The position numbers and the translations under genes were made by a program. The notes beneath the pieces were generated by a model, which searched no databases, was not told the DNA's origin, and saw only the letters and a list, made by a program, of their open reading frames with translations. From positions 1-8,460 of the forward strand of contig JAFULE010000114.1 of NCBI GenBank assembly GCA_017483235.1: 8,460 bases of DNA, in the 5' to 3' direction. Positions 1 through 7,551 of this stretch are shown here, piece by piece (the first letter of the stretch is position 1; every line of letters starts with the position of its first letter). Source of the DNA: Faecalibacterium sp. (GTDB lineage: Bacteria > Bacillota > Clostridia > Oscillospirales > Ruminococcaceae).

Positions 1-107
1 CGTGCGCCCAGATTGGCCCGGTCAAAGCCGGTAAAACGGCTGTCGATGCTGCCGCTGCGCAGCAGAAATTCCACCAGCTGCCGCACCGAAAGCCGTATCT
101 GGGCCAT
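1..107 (-). CDS. Partial CDS (N-terminus), probable DinG/XPD-like ATP-dependent helicase
   Basis: Only the first 35 codons lie in the window; the gene continues past base 1. The start MAQIRLSVRQLVEFLLRSGS, followed by a segment ending near NLGA, resembles the opening of clostridial proteins annotated as DinG/XPD-type (DEAD_2) helicases with an N-terminal nuclease-like domain. Those typically begin with an 'isvrnLVEFilRSGDID' block. That match is from memory of the family; no helicase motif is visible here. The ATG at 107 is chosen because AAAGGA lies 10 bases upstream; the in-frame GTG at 116 would sit almost on that site. The gap to the ATPase stop upstream is 25 bases, so the two are probably co-transcribed. 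With the uracil-DNA glycosylase two genes upstream, a DNA-repair role would fit, but this is inference. Confidence 0.5.
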   Translation of the reverse strand, partial: MAQIRLSVRQLVEFLLRSGSIDSRFTGFDRANLGA

Positions 108-132
108 ATGGGTCACATCCTTTCTGTTGGGG

Positions 133-1203
133 TTAACGCAGCTCTTCGGCCAGCTGGGCGCCTGCTTTGCTGACCGCGGCAAAATCCACTGCCGGGCGGT
201 AATAGTTTTCCAGCTCGTCATGGCAGGCTTTGGCCTGCGCCATCAGCTGCACCGCCTGCCCGATCAGCTCGGCGGCGGCCTTGCGGTTGAACCGCAGCCG
301 GCTGCGGAAATTGGCCAGATGGGCCATATCGGTAAAGCGGCTGCACCGCACATTCTTTTGCCCGGGGAATCGGGCCGGGTGCCAGCTGTTGGAGGTAACA
401 AAGGCCAGTTCCAAAGCGGGAATGAGCAGATGATCGATTTTATCCTCGGGGTGCATGGCACAGTGGCATACGATTACCCGGTAACCGCGCTGCACCGCCT
501 CGTCGCGCAGCAGTTCCATGATCAGCCGGGCTGCTGCGCCGTATTCATCCTGAAAGGCCACGATCTGCCGGGAGGCCAGAGCGGTCACCGTGTTGGCGTA
601 GAACAGTGGCCCTTTGGGGGTGATGCCGCTTAAAAAACGCTGTTGTTCGCAGCCCGCTTCACCGGTAGGAGGCAGCAGACGGGCGGCCAGTCGTTTGGTG
701 TAAGCACGTACCTTTTCAAAATCGGTGCTGCAGGCGGCGGCCCGGCGGCTGTCCAGCAAAAGACCGCCGGCCGAGGCAATGTACCGTGCCGCCCGGCAGC
801 GCAGCTGGCGGTTCTGGGCAAACAGAGCGTCGATCTCGGTCTGGTGGGCCTGCAGGCGGTCGTTGTCCAGTGTGTGGTACAGGCTGATCACCCGCTCCCG
901 CGCGCCGGGGGCAGCAGGCTCCAGCGTGTGGGGGGCGGTAGCATCCACCACGGCGGCATTTTTGTCCCGCAGAATCACCCCGTCCAGGCTGTCCGGGTCG
1001 CTGGAGCAGTGGATCAACTCCACCTCGCCATCTGTCTTTGCGGCCAGCTGCCGCATCAGGGTGGACTTGCCGCAGCCCGGCCCGCTTTTGATCAGATACA
1101 TCCGGCGGCCGCTTTCCTGCCACAGGGTATCAAAATAGCCCTTAAAGCCGGTGGGGGTGGTGGTGCCAAGAAAAAACTCGGCCGGTCGTTGGGTCTGGTT
1201 CAT
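133..1203 (-). CDS. P-loop ATPase with two related halves (PRK06851-like), function unknown
   Basis: This 356-residue protein carries a Walker A motif GPGCGKST at residues 41-48 after a strand ending MYLIKS. It also has the block HCSSDPDSLDG (65-75) and TAPH (89-92). These features match a family of Firmicute ATPases of about this length that I know only as conserved hypothetical proteins (PRK06851-type). The second half (about 191-276) repeats the layout: GITPKGP, a strand, a loop, then HCAMHPEDKIDH and a VTSN segment. There the P-loop position reads EYGAAARL (220-227), with the lysine and serine/threonine gone, so only the first site can be expected to bind nucleotide. The start is the ATG at 1203, with GAGGTG 8 bases upstream. 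An ATG 14 codons further up (1245) lacks a comparable site and lies inside a hairpin. No signal peptide or membrane segment is seen. It sits between a uracil-DNA glycosylase and a probable helicase. The substrate is not known. Confidence 0.75.
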   Translation of the reverse strand: MNQTQRPAEFFLGTTTPTGFKGYFDTLWQESGRRMYLIKSGPGCGKSTLMRQLAAKTDGEVELIHCSSDPDSLDGVILRDKNAAVVDATAPHTLEPAAPGARERVISLYHTLDNDRLQAHQTEIDALFAQNRQLRCRAARYIASAGGLLLDSRRAAACSTDFEKVRAYTKRLAARLLPPTGEAGCEQQRFLSGITPKGPLFYANTVTALASRQIVAFQDEYGAAARLIMELLRDEAVQRGYRVIVCHCAMHPEDKIDHLLIPALELAFVTSNSWHPARFPGQKNVRCSRFTDMAHLANFRSRLRFNRKAAAELIGQAVQLMAQAKACHDELENYYRPAVDFAAVSKAGAQLAEELR

Positions 1204-1210
1204 ACACAAA

Positions 1211-1289
1211 ACACCTCGCTTTTGCCTTATGGTATGCAAAAACAAGGTGTACTGTGAGCAAAACCGTGCAGATTTTGCTTAATAGGTGT
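1211..1289 (-). promoter_or_regulatory. Inter-gene leader with alternative hairpins covering the ATPase ribosome binding site
   Basis: In the minus-strand transcript, ACACCT (1250-1245) and TTTTGC pair with GCAAAA (1225-1220) and AGGTGT (1216-1211). This gives two 6-bp stems separated by a 3x3 internal loop and closed by a 10-base loop. The last arm contains most of the GAGGTG ribosome binding site of the ATPase. Just upstream, AGCAAAA (1279-1273) and TTTTGCT (1263-1257) form a second 7-bp hairpin. Another ACACCT (1289-1284) lies in the last codons of the glycosylase gene. The arms are interchangeable, so several exclusive folds are possible. I infer translational coupling or regulation; the fold is visible, the function is not proven. 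There is no U-run typical of a terminator. Confidence 0.4.
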
Positions 1290-1845
1290 GATCGCACACT
1301 TCGCCGATCTTATCCCGCAGAGCGGCAAAGTCGGCAAAGGCATTCGGCTTGTGCTGGGGCTGGCGCAGCAGGGCCGCCGGGTGGAAGGTGCCCATAAACA
1401 GGGTGCCGTTTTTGTCAAAGAAGATGCCGTGCTCCTTGGTCACCGAAAAATCCTGCCGGATCAGCCGCTGGGCGGCCACGCGGCCCAGACAGACCACGAT
1501 TTTTGGCCGCAGAATCCGGAACTGCTCCCGCAGCCAGTACATGCACACTTCGCTTTCTTCGGGCAGCGGGTCGCGGTTCTGGGGCGGGCGGCATTTTACA
1601 ATGTTGGCAATATAGCAGTTGGTATGGCGGTCAAGGTCGATGGCAAACAGATACTTGTCCAGCAGCTGGCCGCTGCGGCCCACAAAGGGCAGACCCTGCT
1701 CGTCCTCGCTCTGGCCGGGGCCCTCGCCCACAAACAGTACCTCGGCGTGCGCAGCACCCTGACCGAACACCACGTGGGTGCGGCCCTTGTGCAGAGGGCA
1801 GCGGGTGCAGCCGGAACATTGATGCTGTAAGGTTTGCAGATCCAT
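1279..1845 (-). CDS. Uracil-DNA glycosylase, family 4 (4Fe-4S type)
   Basis: The enzyme removes uracil from DNA, the first step of base-excision repair after cytosine deamination or dUTP misincorporation. The 188-residue length fits family 4. Four cysteines placed as iron-sulphur ligands are visible: C13 and C16 (in CTRCPLH), C85 (in KCRPPQNRDP) and C101, 16 residues between the last two. C10 is an extra cysteine. Motif A is GEGPGQSED (40-48), followed by GLPFVGRSGQLL (51-62). The C-terminal catalytic motif is HPAALLR (155-161). The ATG at 1845 has GGGGAGGG about 7 bases upstream. It is the first gene of a minus-strand run with the ATPase and the helicase-like gene, and it is divergent from pta. 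The assignment to a uracil-excising family 4 enzyme is strong; exact substrate range cannot be told from sequence. Confidence 0.93.
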   Translation of the reverse strand: MDLQTLQHQCSGCTRCPLHKGRTHVVFGQGAAHAEVLFVGEGPGQSEDEQGLPFVGRSGQLLDKYLFAIDLDRHTNCYIANIVKCRPPQNRDPLPEESEVCMYWLREQFRILRPKIVVCLGRVAAQRLIRQDFSVTKEHGIFFDKNGTLFMGTFHPAALLRQPQHKPNAFADFAALRDKIGEVCDHTY

Positions 1846-1878
1846 AAACAGACCCTCCCCAAAACAAAACTTTTCTAA

Positions 1879-1907
1879 AGTTTACCACAAAATCCAAACC
1901 TTGTCTT
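1879..1907 (-). promoter_or_regulatory. Probable promoter of the glycosylase-ATPase-helicase run
   Basis: On the minus strand a -35 box AAGACA (1907-1902; 4 of 6 to TTGACA) is followed by a 17-base spacer and TAAACT (1884-1879). The -10 is preceded by TGG, giving an extended -10. This lies 33 bases upstream of the glycosylase ATG. The -35 overlaps that of the pta promoter on the other strand. Confidence 0.4.
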
Positions 1908-1933
1908 GAAGTTCGGCCCTGTTGTGTTAAAAT
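1906..1933 (+). promoter_or_regulatory. Probable pta promoter
   Basis: TTGAAG (1906-1911), a 16-base spacer and TAAAAT (1928-1933) with TGT directly before it form a sigma-A-like promoter with an extended -10. Transcription would begin near 1940, leaving a leader of about 60 bases before the pta start. Confidence 0.55.
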
Positions 1934-1949
1934 AAAGATCAGAAGTGTA

Positions 1950-1969
1950 CCGGTTTGCTTAAAAACCGG
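1950..1969 (+). promoter_or_regulatory. Hairpin in the pta 5' leader
   Basis: CCGGTTT (1950-1956) and AAACCGG (1963-1969) form a perfect 7-bp stem with a 6-base loop. It sits about 10 bases after the expected transcript start and 16 bases before the GGAGG site, which it leaves free. A 5' stabilising hairpin would suit a highly expressed message; this role is inferred. Confidence 0.45.
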
Positions 1970-2000
1970 CAGGAAAATGTATTTTGGAGGTATTGTTATT

Positions 2001-3026
2001 ATGGCAGATATGTTTGCACCTATGATTGAACAGCTGAAGGCCAACCCCAAGACCATCGTGTTCACCGAAGGCCCCGATCCCCGTATTCTCGAAGCCGCTG
2101 CCAAGCTGCTGGAAGAAAAGGTTCTGAAGGTCATTCTGGTCGGCAATGTGGAGGCTGTTAAGGCTGCTGGCGCTGCCGGCAATTTTGAAGTTTCCGGTGC
2201 CGAGATCATCGACCCCGCCACCTACGAGGGCATGGATGAGATGGTTCAGACCATGGTCGAGCTGCGCAAGGGCAAAATGTCCGCCGAGGACTGCGCCGCT
2301 GCTCTGGCCAAGGGCAACTACTTTGGCACCATGCTGGTCAAGATGGGCAAGGCCGACTGCCTGCTGGGCGGCGCCACCTACTCCACCGCCGACACCGTCC
2401 GTCCTGCTCTGCAGCTGATCAAGACCCGCAAGGGCGCCCATCTGGTTTCCAGCTGCTTCATTCTGGACCGTGACTTTGGCGAAGAGGGCCTGAAGCGTAT
2501 CGCCATGGGCGACTGCGCCATCAACATCGACTACCCCGACACCGTCGATAAGGCCACTGGCGAAGTGAAGCTGTCCGGCGCCCAGAAGCTGGCCGAGGTT
2601 GCCATCGAGACCGCCCGCACCGCTGCCATCTTCGGCATCGACCCCAAGGTTGCCGTGCTGAGCTTCTCCACCAAGGGTTCGGGCAAGGGCGCCACCGTTG
2701 CCCTGAGCCACGACGCTACCCTGATCGCACAGGAAATGGCCCCCGAAATGGCCATCGACGGCGAGCTGCAGTTTGACGCTGCCGTGGCCCCCGAGGTTGC
2801 CGCTGTCAAGTGCAAGGGCAGCAAGGTTGCCGGTCAGGCCAACACCTTTGTCTTCCCCAGCATCGAAGCCGGCAACATTGGCTACAAGATCGCTCAGCGT
2901 CTGGGCGGCTACGCCGCTTACGGCCCCATCCTGCAGGGCCTGAACGCTCCCATCAACGACCTGAGCCGCGGCTGCAACGCCGACGAGGTCTACAAGATGG
3001 CTCTGATCACCGCCTGCCAGGGCTGA
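2001..3026 (+). CDS. pta: Phosphate acetyltransferase
   Basis: Pta interconverts acetyl-CoA plus phosphate and acetyl phosphate plus CoA. With acetate kinase this makes ATP by substrate-level phosphorylation during fermentation to acetate. The 341-residue protein is the short Pta form, consisting of the PTA_PTB catalytic domain without the N-terminal extension of the long E. coli form. Recognisable blocks are FTEGPDPRILEAA (21-33), LLGGATYSTADTVRPALQLI (121-140), VLSFSTKGSG (219-228), DGELQFDAA (253-261) and FPSIEAGNIGYK (285-296) with YGPILQGLNAP near 307-317. The ATG at 2001 is chosen because GGAGG (1986-1990) lies 10 bases upstream; the in-frame ATG at 1977 lies before that site. Lysine is almost always AAG and codon choice is strongly biased compared with neighbours, as expected for an abundant enzyme. 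It has its own promoter and terminator; ackA does not follow. A phosphate butyryltransferase is less likely given these blocks. Confidence 0.93.
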   Translation: MADMFAPMIEQLKANPKTIVFTEGPDPRILEAAAKLLEEKVLKVILVGNVEAVKAAGAAGNFEVSGAEIIDPATYEGMDEMVQTMVELRKGKMSAEDCAAALAKGNYFGTMLVKMGKADCLLGGATYSTADTVRPALQLIKTRKGAHLVSSCFILDRDFGEEGLKRIAMGDCAINIDYPDTVDKATGEVKLSGAQKLAEVAIETARTAAIFGIDPKVAVLSFSTKGSGKGATVALSHDATLIAQEMAPEMAIDGELQFDAAVAPEVAAVKCKGSKVAGQANTFVFPSIEAGNIGYKIAQRLGGYAAYGPILQGLNAPINDLSRGCNADEVYKMALITACQG

Positions 3027-3054
3027 TGATCTGTCTGTAACCCTACATAGCAGT

Positions 3055-3089
3055 AAACGCCCGCGATGTGCCCCATCGCGGGCGTTTTT
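3055..3089 (+). terminator. Rho-independent terminator after pta
   Basis: AAACGCCCGCGATG (3055-3068) and its exact complement (3074-3087) form a 14-bp stem with a 5-base loop, running into TTTTT (3085-3089). The A-run on the 5' side makes it usable in both directions. It lies 28 bases after the pta stop and 29 bases before the next start codon. Confidence 0.93.
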
Positions 3090-3118
3090 CAAACCGGAAC
3101 CATACAAAGGAGTTTTGC

Positions 3119-4288
3119 ATGTTCGGCATTGATAAAAATGAGGTACTTTCTTTCCACAAGGCAATTTATTACGAGTTCAACCCCGTGCCGGTCAAAAAGC
3201 CCTGGCGTGATGCCACCGGCGGCTTTGGCAATTTTGTGCCGCTGCAGGGCTGGCTGACCATCTTTGATAAGGATGGCTATCAGGCCGGTACTTTCTGCTC
3301 GCAGGGGATGATCAGCAACATTCTGCCGCTGGTGCTTACCGGCGAGGGCAAAACCTATGCCGAGTGGTATCATTTCCTGTACTGGAAGCTGCGCAACTTC
3401 GGCTTCCAAAGCGGCCAGATTGCCGATCTGGGCCAGTTTGACCTGATCATGCTGGAACTGATGGCCCGCCGCCGCGGTTTGCCGCTGCACCGTTTTCTGG
3501 GGGCACAAAAGGACTGGGCCCCGGCCTACAAGGGCGGCGGCTCGCTGCTTTCCAGTGACGAGGATCTGGTGGCGGATATGGTGCGCTATGTGCAGCAGGG
3601 CTACACCACCGTCAAATTCAAGGTGGGCAGCAGCTGGGGGCAGGATATGGAGCGGGATGTGCGCCGCATGGAAAAAGTGCGTGCCGCCGTTGGCCCCGAT
3701 GTTGAGATTGCGGTAGATGCCAATCAGGTGTTCAGTCTGGACGATGCGCTGAAATTTGCCGACATGATCCGCCCCTACAACCCCGCATGGTACGAAGAGC
3801 CGGTGCATTCCCACGATATGAACGCAATCCGGCAGCTGAAAGAACAGTGCGGCATGATGATCGGCTACGGCGAATCGATGCGCAACTACTACGCCTTCGA
3901 AACCTATCAGGAAAAGGGTGTGGATCATCTGATGCCGCTGGTGGGCCGCATGAGCAGTATGGGCGATCTGATCCGTATCCGGGATCTGGCGCGCAAGCAT
4001 GGCTTGCGGTTTTCGTCGGGCGGCACCGTGTGGATCAACGCGGTGTTCGGCACCCTGTACGAAGAAAACGAAAAGCTGGAAAACCACGAACCCATGACCG
4101 AACCCATGGGCGACTGCCTTTCCATCAAGCCGGAGGAAAAGGCCGGCCGGCTGTGGCTGCCCGACATCGAGGGTTTGCCCATTCGTCTGGATGTGGAAAA
4201 GCTGCAGAATAACGGCACCATGAAAAGCATCGCCTATTACGATGCCTCCTCTTTCTCCAAAAATTTTGCGGTGCGCGCTTCTTACTGA
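3119..4288 (+). CDS. Enolase-superfamily protein (mandelate racemase/muconate lactonizing type)
   Basis: This 389-residue protein has the two-part layout of the superfamily: an N-terminal capping domain and a TIM barrel. The KxK acid/base pair is K166 and K168 (in VKFKVG). The three Mg2+ ligands are D200 (VDANQ), E226 (WYEEP) and E252 (GYGES). Such enzymes abstract a proton alpha to a carboxylate and then racemise, epimerise or dehydrate, usually sugar acids or amino-acid derivatives. The expected partner bases are not seen. The position that would carry Asp or Lys in strand 6 reads MPLVGR (272-277), and the place of the mandelate-racemase histidine reads FSSGGTVW (298-305). Substrate and reaction are therefore open. 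The ATG at 3119 follows AAAGGAG by 6 bases; an in-frame ATG at 3068 is inside the preceding terminator. No catabolic partner gene or regulator is adjacent. Confidence 0.8.
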   Translation: MFGIDKNEVLSFHKAIYYEFNPVPVKKPWRDATGGFGNFVPLQGWLTIFDKDGYQAGTFCSQGMISNILPLVLTGEGKTYAEWYHFLYWKLRNFGFQSGQIADLGQFDLIMLELMARRRGLPLHRFLGAQKDWAPAYKGGGSLLSSDEDLVADMVRYVQQGYTTVKFKVGSSWGQDMERDVRRMEKVRAAVGPDVEIAVDANQVFSLDDALKFADMIRPYNPAWYEEPVHSHDMNAIRQLKEQCGMMIGYGESMRNYYAFETYQEKGVDHLMPLVGRMSSMGDLIRIRDLARKHGLRFSSGGTVWINAVFGTLYEENEKLENHEPMTEPMGDCLSIKPEEKAGRLWLPDIEGLPIRLDVEKLQNNGTMKSIAYYDASSFSKNFAVRASY

Positions 4289-4292
4289 GTAT

Positions 4293-4334
4293 AAACCGGC
4301 GGCTTTTGCGGTGATGCGAAAGCCGCCGGTTTTT
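4293..4334 (+). terminator. Rho-independent terminator after the enolase-family gene
   Basis: AAACCGGCGGCTTT (4293-4306) pairs exactly with 4319-4332. Three further pairs inside (TGC with GCG, one wobble) leave a 6-base loop, GGTGAT. The stem runs into TTTTT (4330-4334). It begins 5 bases after the stop codon. Confidence 0.93.
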
Positions 4335-4338
4335 CTGC

Positions 4339-4367
4339 TTGCATTCCGACGCAAACTATATTATAAT
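4339..4367 (+). promoter_or_regulatory. Promoter of SRP RNA, possibly also serving dnaX-ybaB-recR
   Basis: TTGCAT (4339-4344), a 17-base spacer and a perfect TATAAT (4362-4367) lie just 4 bases after the preceding terminator's T-run. Transcription would start near 4373-4375, matching the 5' end expected from the closing stem of the RNA. Confidence 0.75.
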
Positions 4368-4374
4368 AGTCAGT

Positions 4375-4563
4375 ACGGACAGCGCCTTGTGCGAGGTTCG
4401 GCATACGGATGCGGGCCCTGTGCGAGAGGGCTCCATGAACCAGGTCAGGTGGGGAACCAAGCAGCCTTAAGTGGTCGCTTCTCTGCGCCGCAGCAAGCCT
4501 GCATTCGTATGCCGAGTTTCGCAGGGCGGGGCAGCACAACCCCGCATCGCCTGTCCGTTTTTT
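4375..4563 (+). ncRNA. ffs: Signal recognition particle RNA (4.5S/scRNA)
   Basis: This RNA is the scaffold of the particle that, with Ffh, targets ribosomes making membrane and exported proteins. The Ffh-binding domain is clear: GGTCAGGT (4443-4450), a GG-GGAA-CC cap (4451-4458) and AAGCAGCC (4459-4466). In E. coli the cap is CC-GGAA-GG, so the closing pairs are swapped while the GGAA tetraloop is kept. A long helix 5 is formed by 4397-4416 with 4497-4516 (20 bp, three G-U wobbles). The outer ends also pair: ACGGACAGCG (4375-4384) with 4548-4558, one bulged C. Between helix 5 and this stem lies a hairpin GCGGGG/CCCCGC (4526-4531/4540-4545). Six T residues (4558-4563) mark the probable 3' end. 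I cannot fit a standard Alu domain. The ends are inferred from promoter, closing stem and T-run. Position before dnaX matches the scr-dnaX order of B. subtilis. Confidence 0.9.
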
Positions 4564-4586
4564 CATGTGGAAAGGGGAGTGCCGCT

Positions 4587-6389
<1,803 letters not shown>

Positions 6390-6415
6390 TTTGAAATAAA
6401 AAGGAGAAACCAATC

Positions 6416-6754
6416 ATGAAAGCAAGAATGCCCCAGGGCTACGGCCGCCCCGATATGAACGCGCTGATGCGTCAGGCCCAGAAAATGCAGGACGATATGA
6501 AGGCCAAGCAGGCCGAGCTGGAAGCCACCGAGTACACCGGCAGCGCCAGCGGCGAGATGGTTACCGTGACCATGAACGGCAAGCACGAGGTGCTCAGCGT
6601 CAAGATCAAGCCCGAAGCCGTTGACCCCGACGACATCGAAATGCTGGAGGATCTGGTGGCTGCCGCGGTCAATGCCACTGTGGCCAAGGTAGATCAGGAC
6701 GCTTCCGAGCAGATGGGCAAGCTGACCGGCGGCATGGGCATCCCCGGCCTTTGA
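6416..6754 (+). CDS. ybaB: YbaB/EbfC family nucleoid-associated protein
   Basis: This 112-residue protein is a small DNA-binding dimer of the YbaB/EbfC (YaaK) family, thought to bind the nucleoid and often linked to recombination and repair genes. Visible family features are an N-terminal helix rich in Met and Gln (MNALMRQAQKMQDDMKAKQA, from residue 14) and a central strand region GEMVTVTMNGKHEVLSVKI. After these comes the acidic VDPDDIEMLEDLVAAAVNA segment, then a Gly-rich end. The ATG at 6416 follows AAGGAG by 9 bases. It lies 26 bases after dnaX and 25 bases before recR, the order seen in most bacteria that have these genes. Confidence 0.95.
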   Translation: MKARMPQGYGRPDMNALMRQAQKMQDDMKAKQAELEATEYTGSASGEMVTVTMNGKHEVLSVKIKPEAVDPDDIEMLEDLVAAAVNATVAKVDQDASEQMGKLTGGMGIPGL

Positions 6755-6779
6755 TCAACAACGATAGGGAGGATGCAGC

Positions 6780-7379
6780 ATGGGTTACAATGCCGCACCG
6801 CTGGAAAAACTGATTGAAGAATTTTCCAAATTTCCGGGCATCGGCCGCAAAGGCGCTACCCGCATGGCCTATCAGGTGCTCAGCATGCCGGCTGCCGAAG
6901 CGCTGCAGCTGGCCAAAGCCATCGAAAACGCCCACACCAGCCTGCACCGCTGCCGGGTCTGTCAGGACTATACCGAGGCTGACCTGTGCCCGGTGTGTGC
7001 TTCGCAAAAGCGTGACCGCTCGGTGATCTGTGTGGTCGAAAGCCCCCGCGACATTGCCGCCTTCGAGCGCACCCGCGAGTATCACGGCCTGTACCATGTG
7101 CTGCACGGCCTGATCAGCCCCATGGACGGCGTGGGCGCCGAGCAGCTTTGCATCAAAGAGCTGCTGGCCCGGCTGTACAGCGGCGAGGTCAAAGAGGTGA
7201 TCATGGCCACCAACCCCACCGTTGAGGGCGAGGCTACCGCCATGTATCTTGCAAAGCTGATCAAGCCTCTGGGCGTGCGTGCCACCCGTCTGGCCTACGG
7301 TCTGCCGGTGGGGTCCAGTCTGGAATATGCCGACGAAACCACCCTATACCGGGCACTTTCGGGCCGTGATGAACTGTGA
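6780..7379 (+). CDS. recR: Recombination mediator protein RecR
   Basis: RecR works with RecO (and RecF) to load RecA on single-stranded DNA coated with SSB at gaps and stalled forks. The 199-residue length is typical. Domains in order are a helix-hairpin-helix around FPGIGRKGATRMA (18-30), a zinc finger with C58, C61, C70 and C73, and a Toprim domain with E87 (VVESPRDI) and the ATNPTVEGEATA block (143-154). The conserved end is GLPVGSSLEYADETTLYRAL (174-193). AGGGAGGA precedes the ATG at 6780 with about 7 bases from GGAGG. It is the last gene of the dnaX-ybaB-recR unit. I see no good terminator after it: a weak, mismatched hairpin at 7404-7420 has no T-run. Confidence 0.97.
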   Translation: MGYNAAPLEKLIEEFSKFPGIGRKGATRMAYQVLSMPAAEALQLAKAIENAHTSLHRCRVCQDYTEADLCPVCASQKRDRSVICVVESPRDIAAFERTREYHGLYHVLHGLISPMDGVGAEQLCIKELLARLYSGEVKEVIMATNPTVEGEATAMYLAKLIKPLGVRATRLAYGLPVGSSLEYADETTLYRALSGRDEL

Positions 7380-7441
7380 TTGATGTAAAGCGAAACGACT
7401 ATGCACACAAACTTTGCGTGGGGAAAAGAAAGAATTTTCGT

Positions 7442-7497
7442 AAAAATTGAAAATTTTTGAAATTGCCCCTTGCAAATCAAAAAAAGAATGGTATAAT
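7442..7497 (+). promoter_or_regulatory. smpB promoter with A/T-rich upstream element
   Basis: TTGCAA (7470-7475), a 16-base spacer and a perfect TATAAT (7492-7497) with TGG before it form an extended -10 promoter. Directly upstream, 7442-7464 is almost pure A and T in blocks, including a 7-bp A/T palindrome (7442-7448 with 7452-7458). This resembles an UP element for the RNA polymerase alpha subunits. The start of transcription would be near 7504. Confidence 0.7.
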
Positions 7498-7503
7498 AAC
7501 AAT

Positions 7504-7533
7504 CTTCCGGCAGCGGAAGTGCATCAACTGCAC
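7504..7533 (+). promoter_or_regulatory. Two tandem hairpins in the smpB leader
   Basis: CTTCCG (7504-7509) pairs with CGGAAG (7514-7519) around a GCAG loop. GTGCA (7519-7523) pairs with TGCAC (7529-7533) around TCAAC. G7519 belongs to both, so the stems abut. They begin at the expected transcript 5' end and finish one base before the AAAGGAG site at 7535, which stays open. A stabilising or protein-binding role is only a guess. Confidence 0.45.
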
Positions 7534-7551
7534 GAAAGGAGATGAAGCGCC

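Noticed and set aside
1977..2000. Earlier in-frame ATG for pta at 1977.
   Set aside because: The strong GGAGG at 1986 lies after it and fits the ATG at 2001, which begins a normal Pta N-terminus.
4242..4586. dnaX reading frame open upstream to 4242, suggesting a 115-residue N-terminal extension.
   Set aside because: That stretch overlaps the enolase-family gene end, a terminator and the SRP RNA. The family N-terminus and a ribosome binding site mark the TTG at 4587.
7404..7420. Hairpin CACACAA/TTGCGTG as a recR terminator.
   Set aside because: It has an A-C mismatch, a 3-base loop and no T-run; GGGGAAAAG follows instead.
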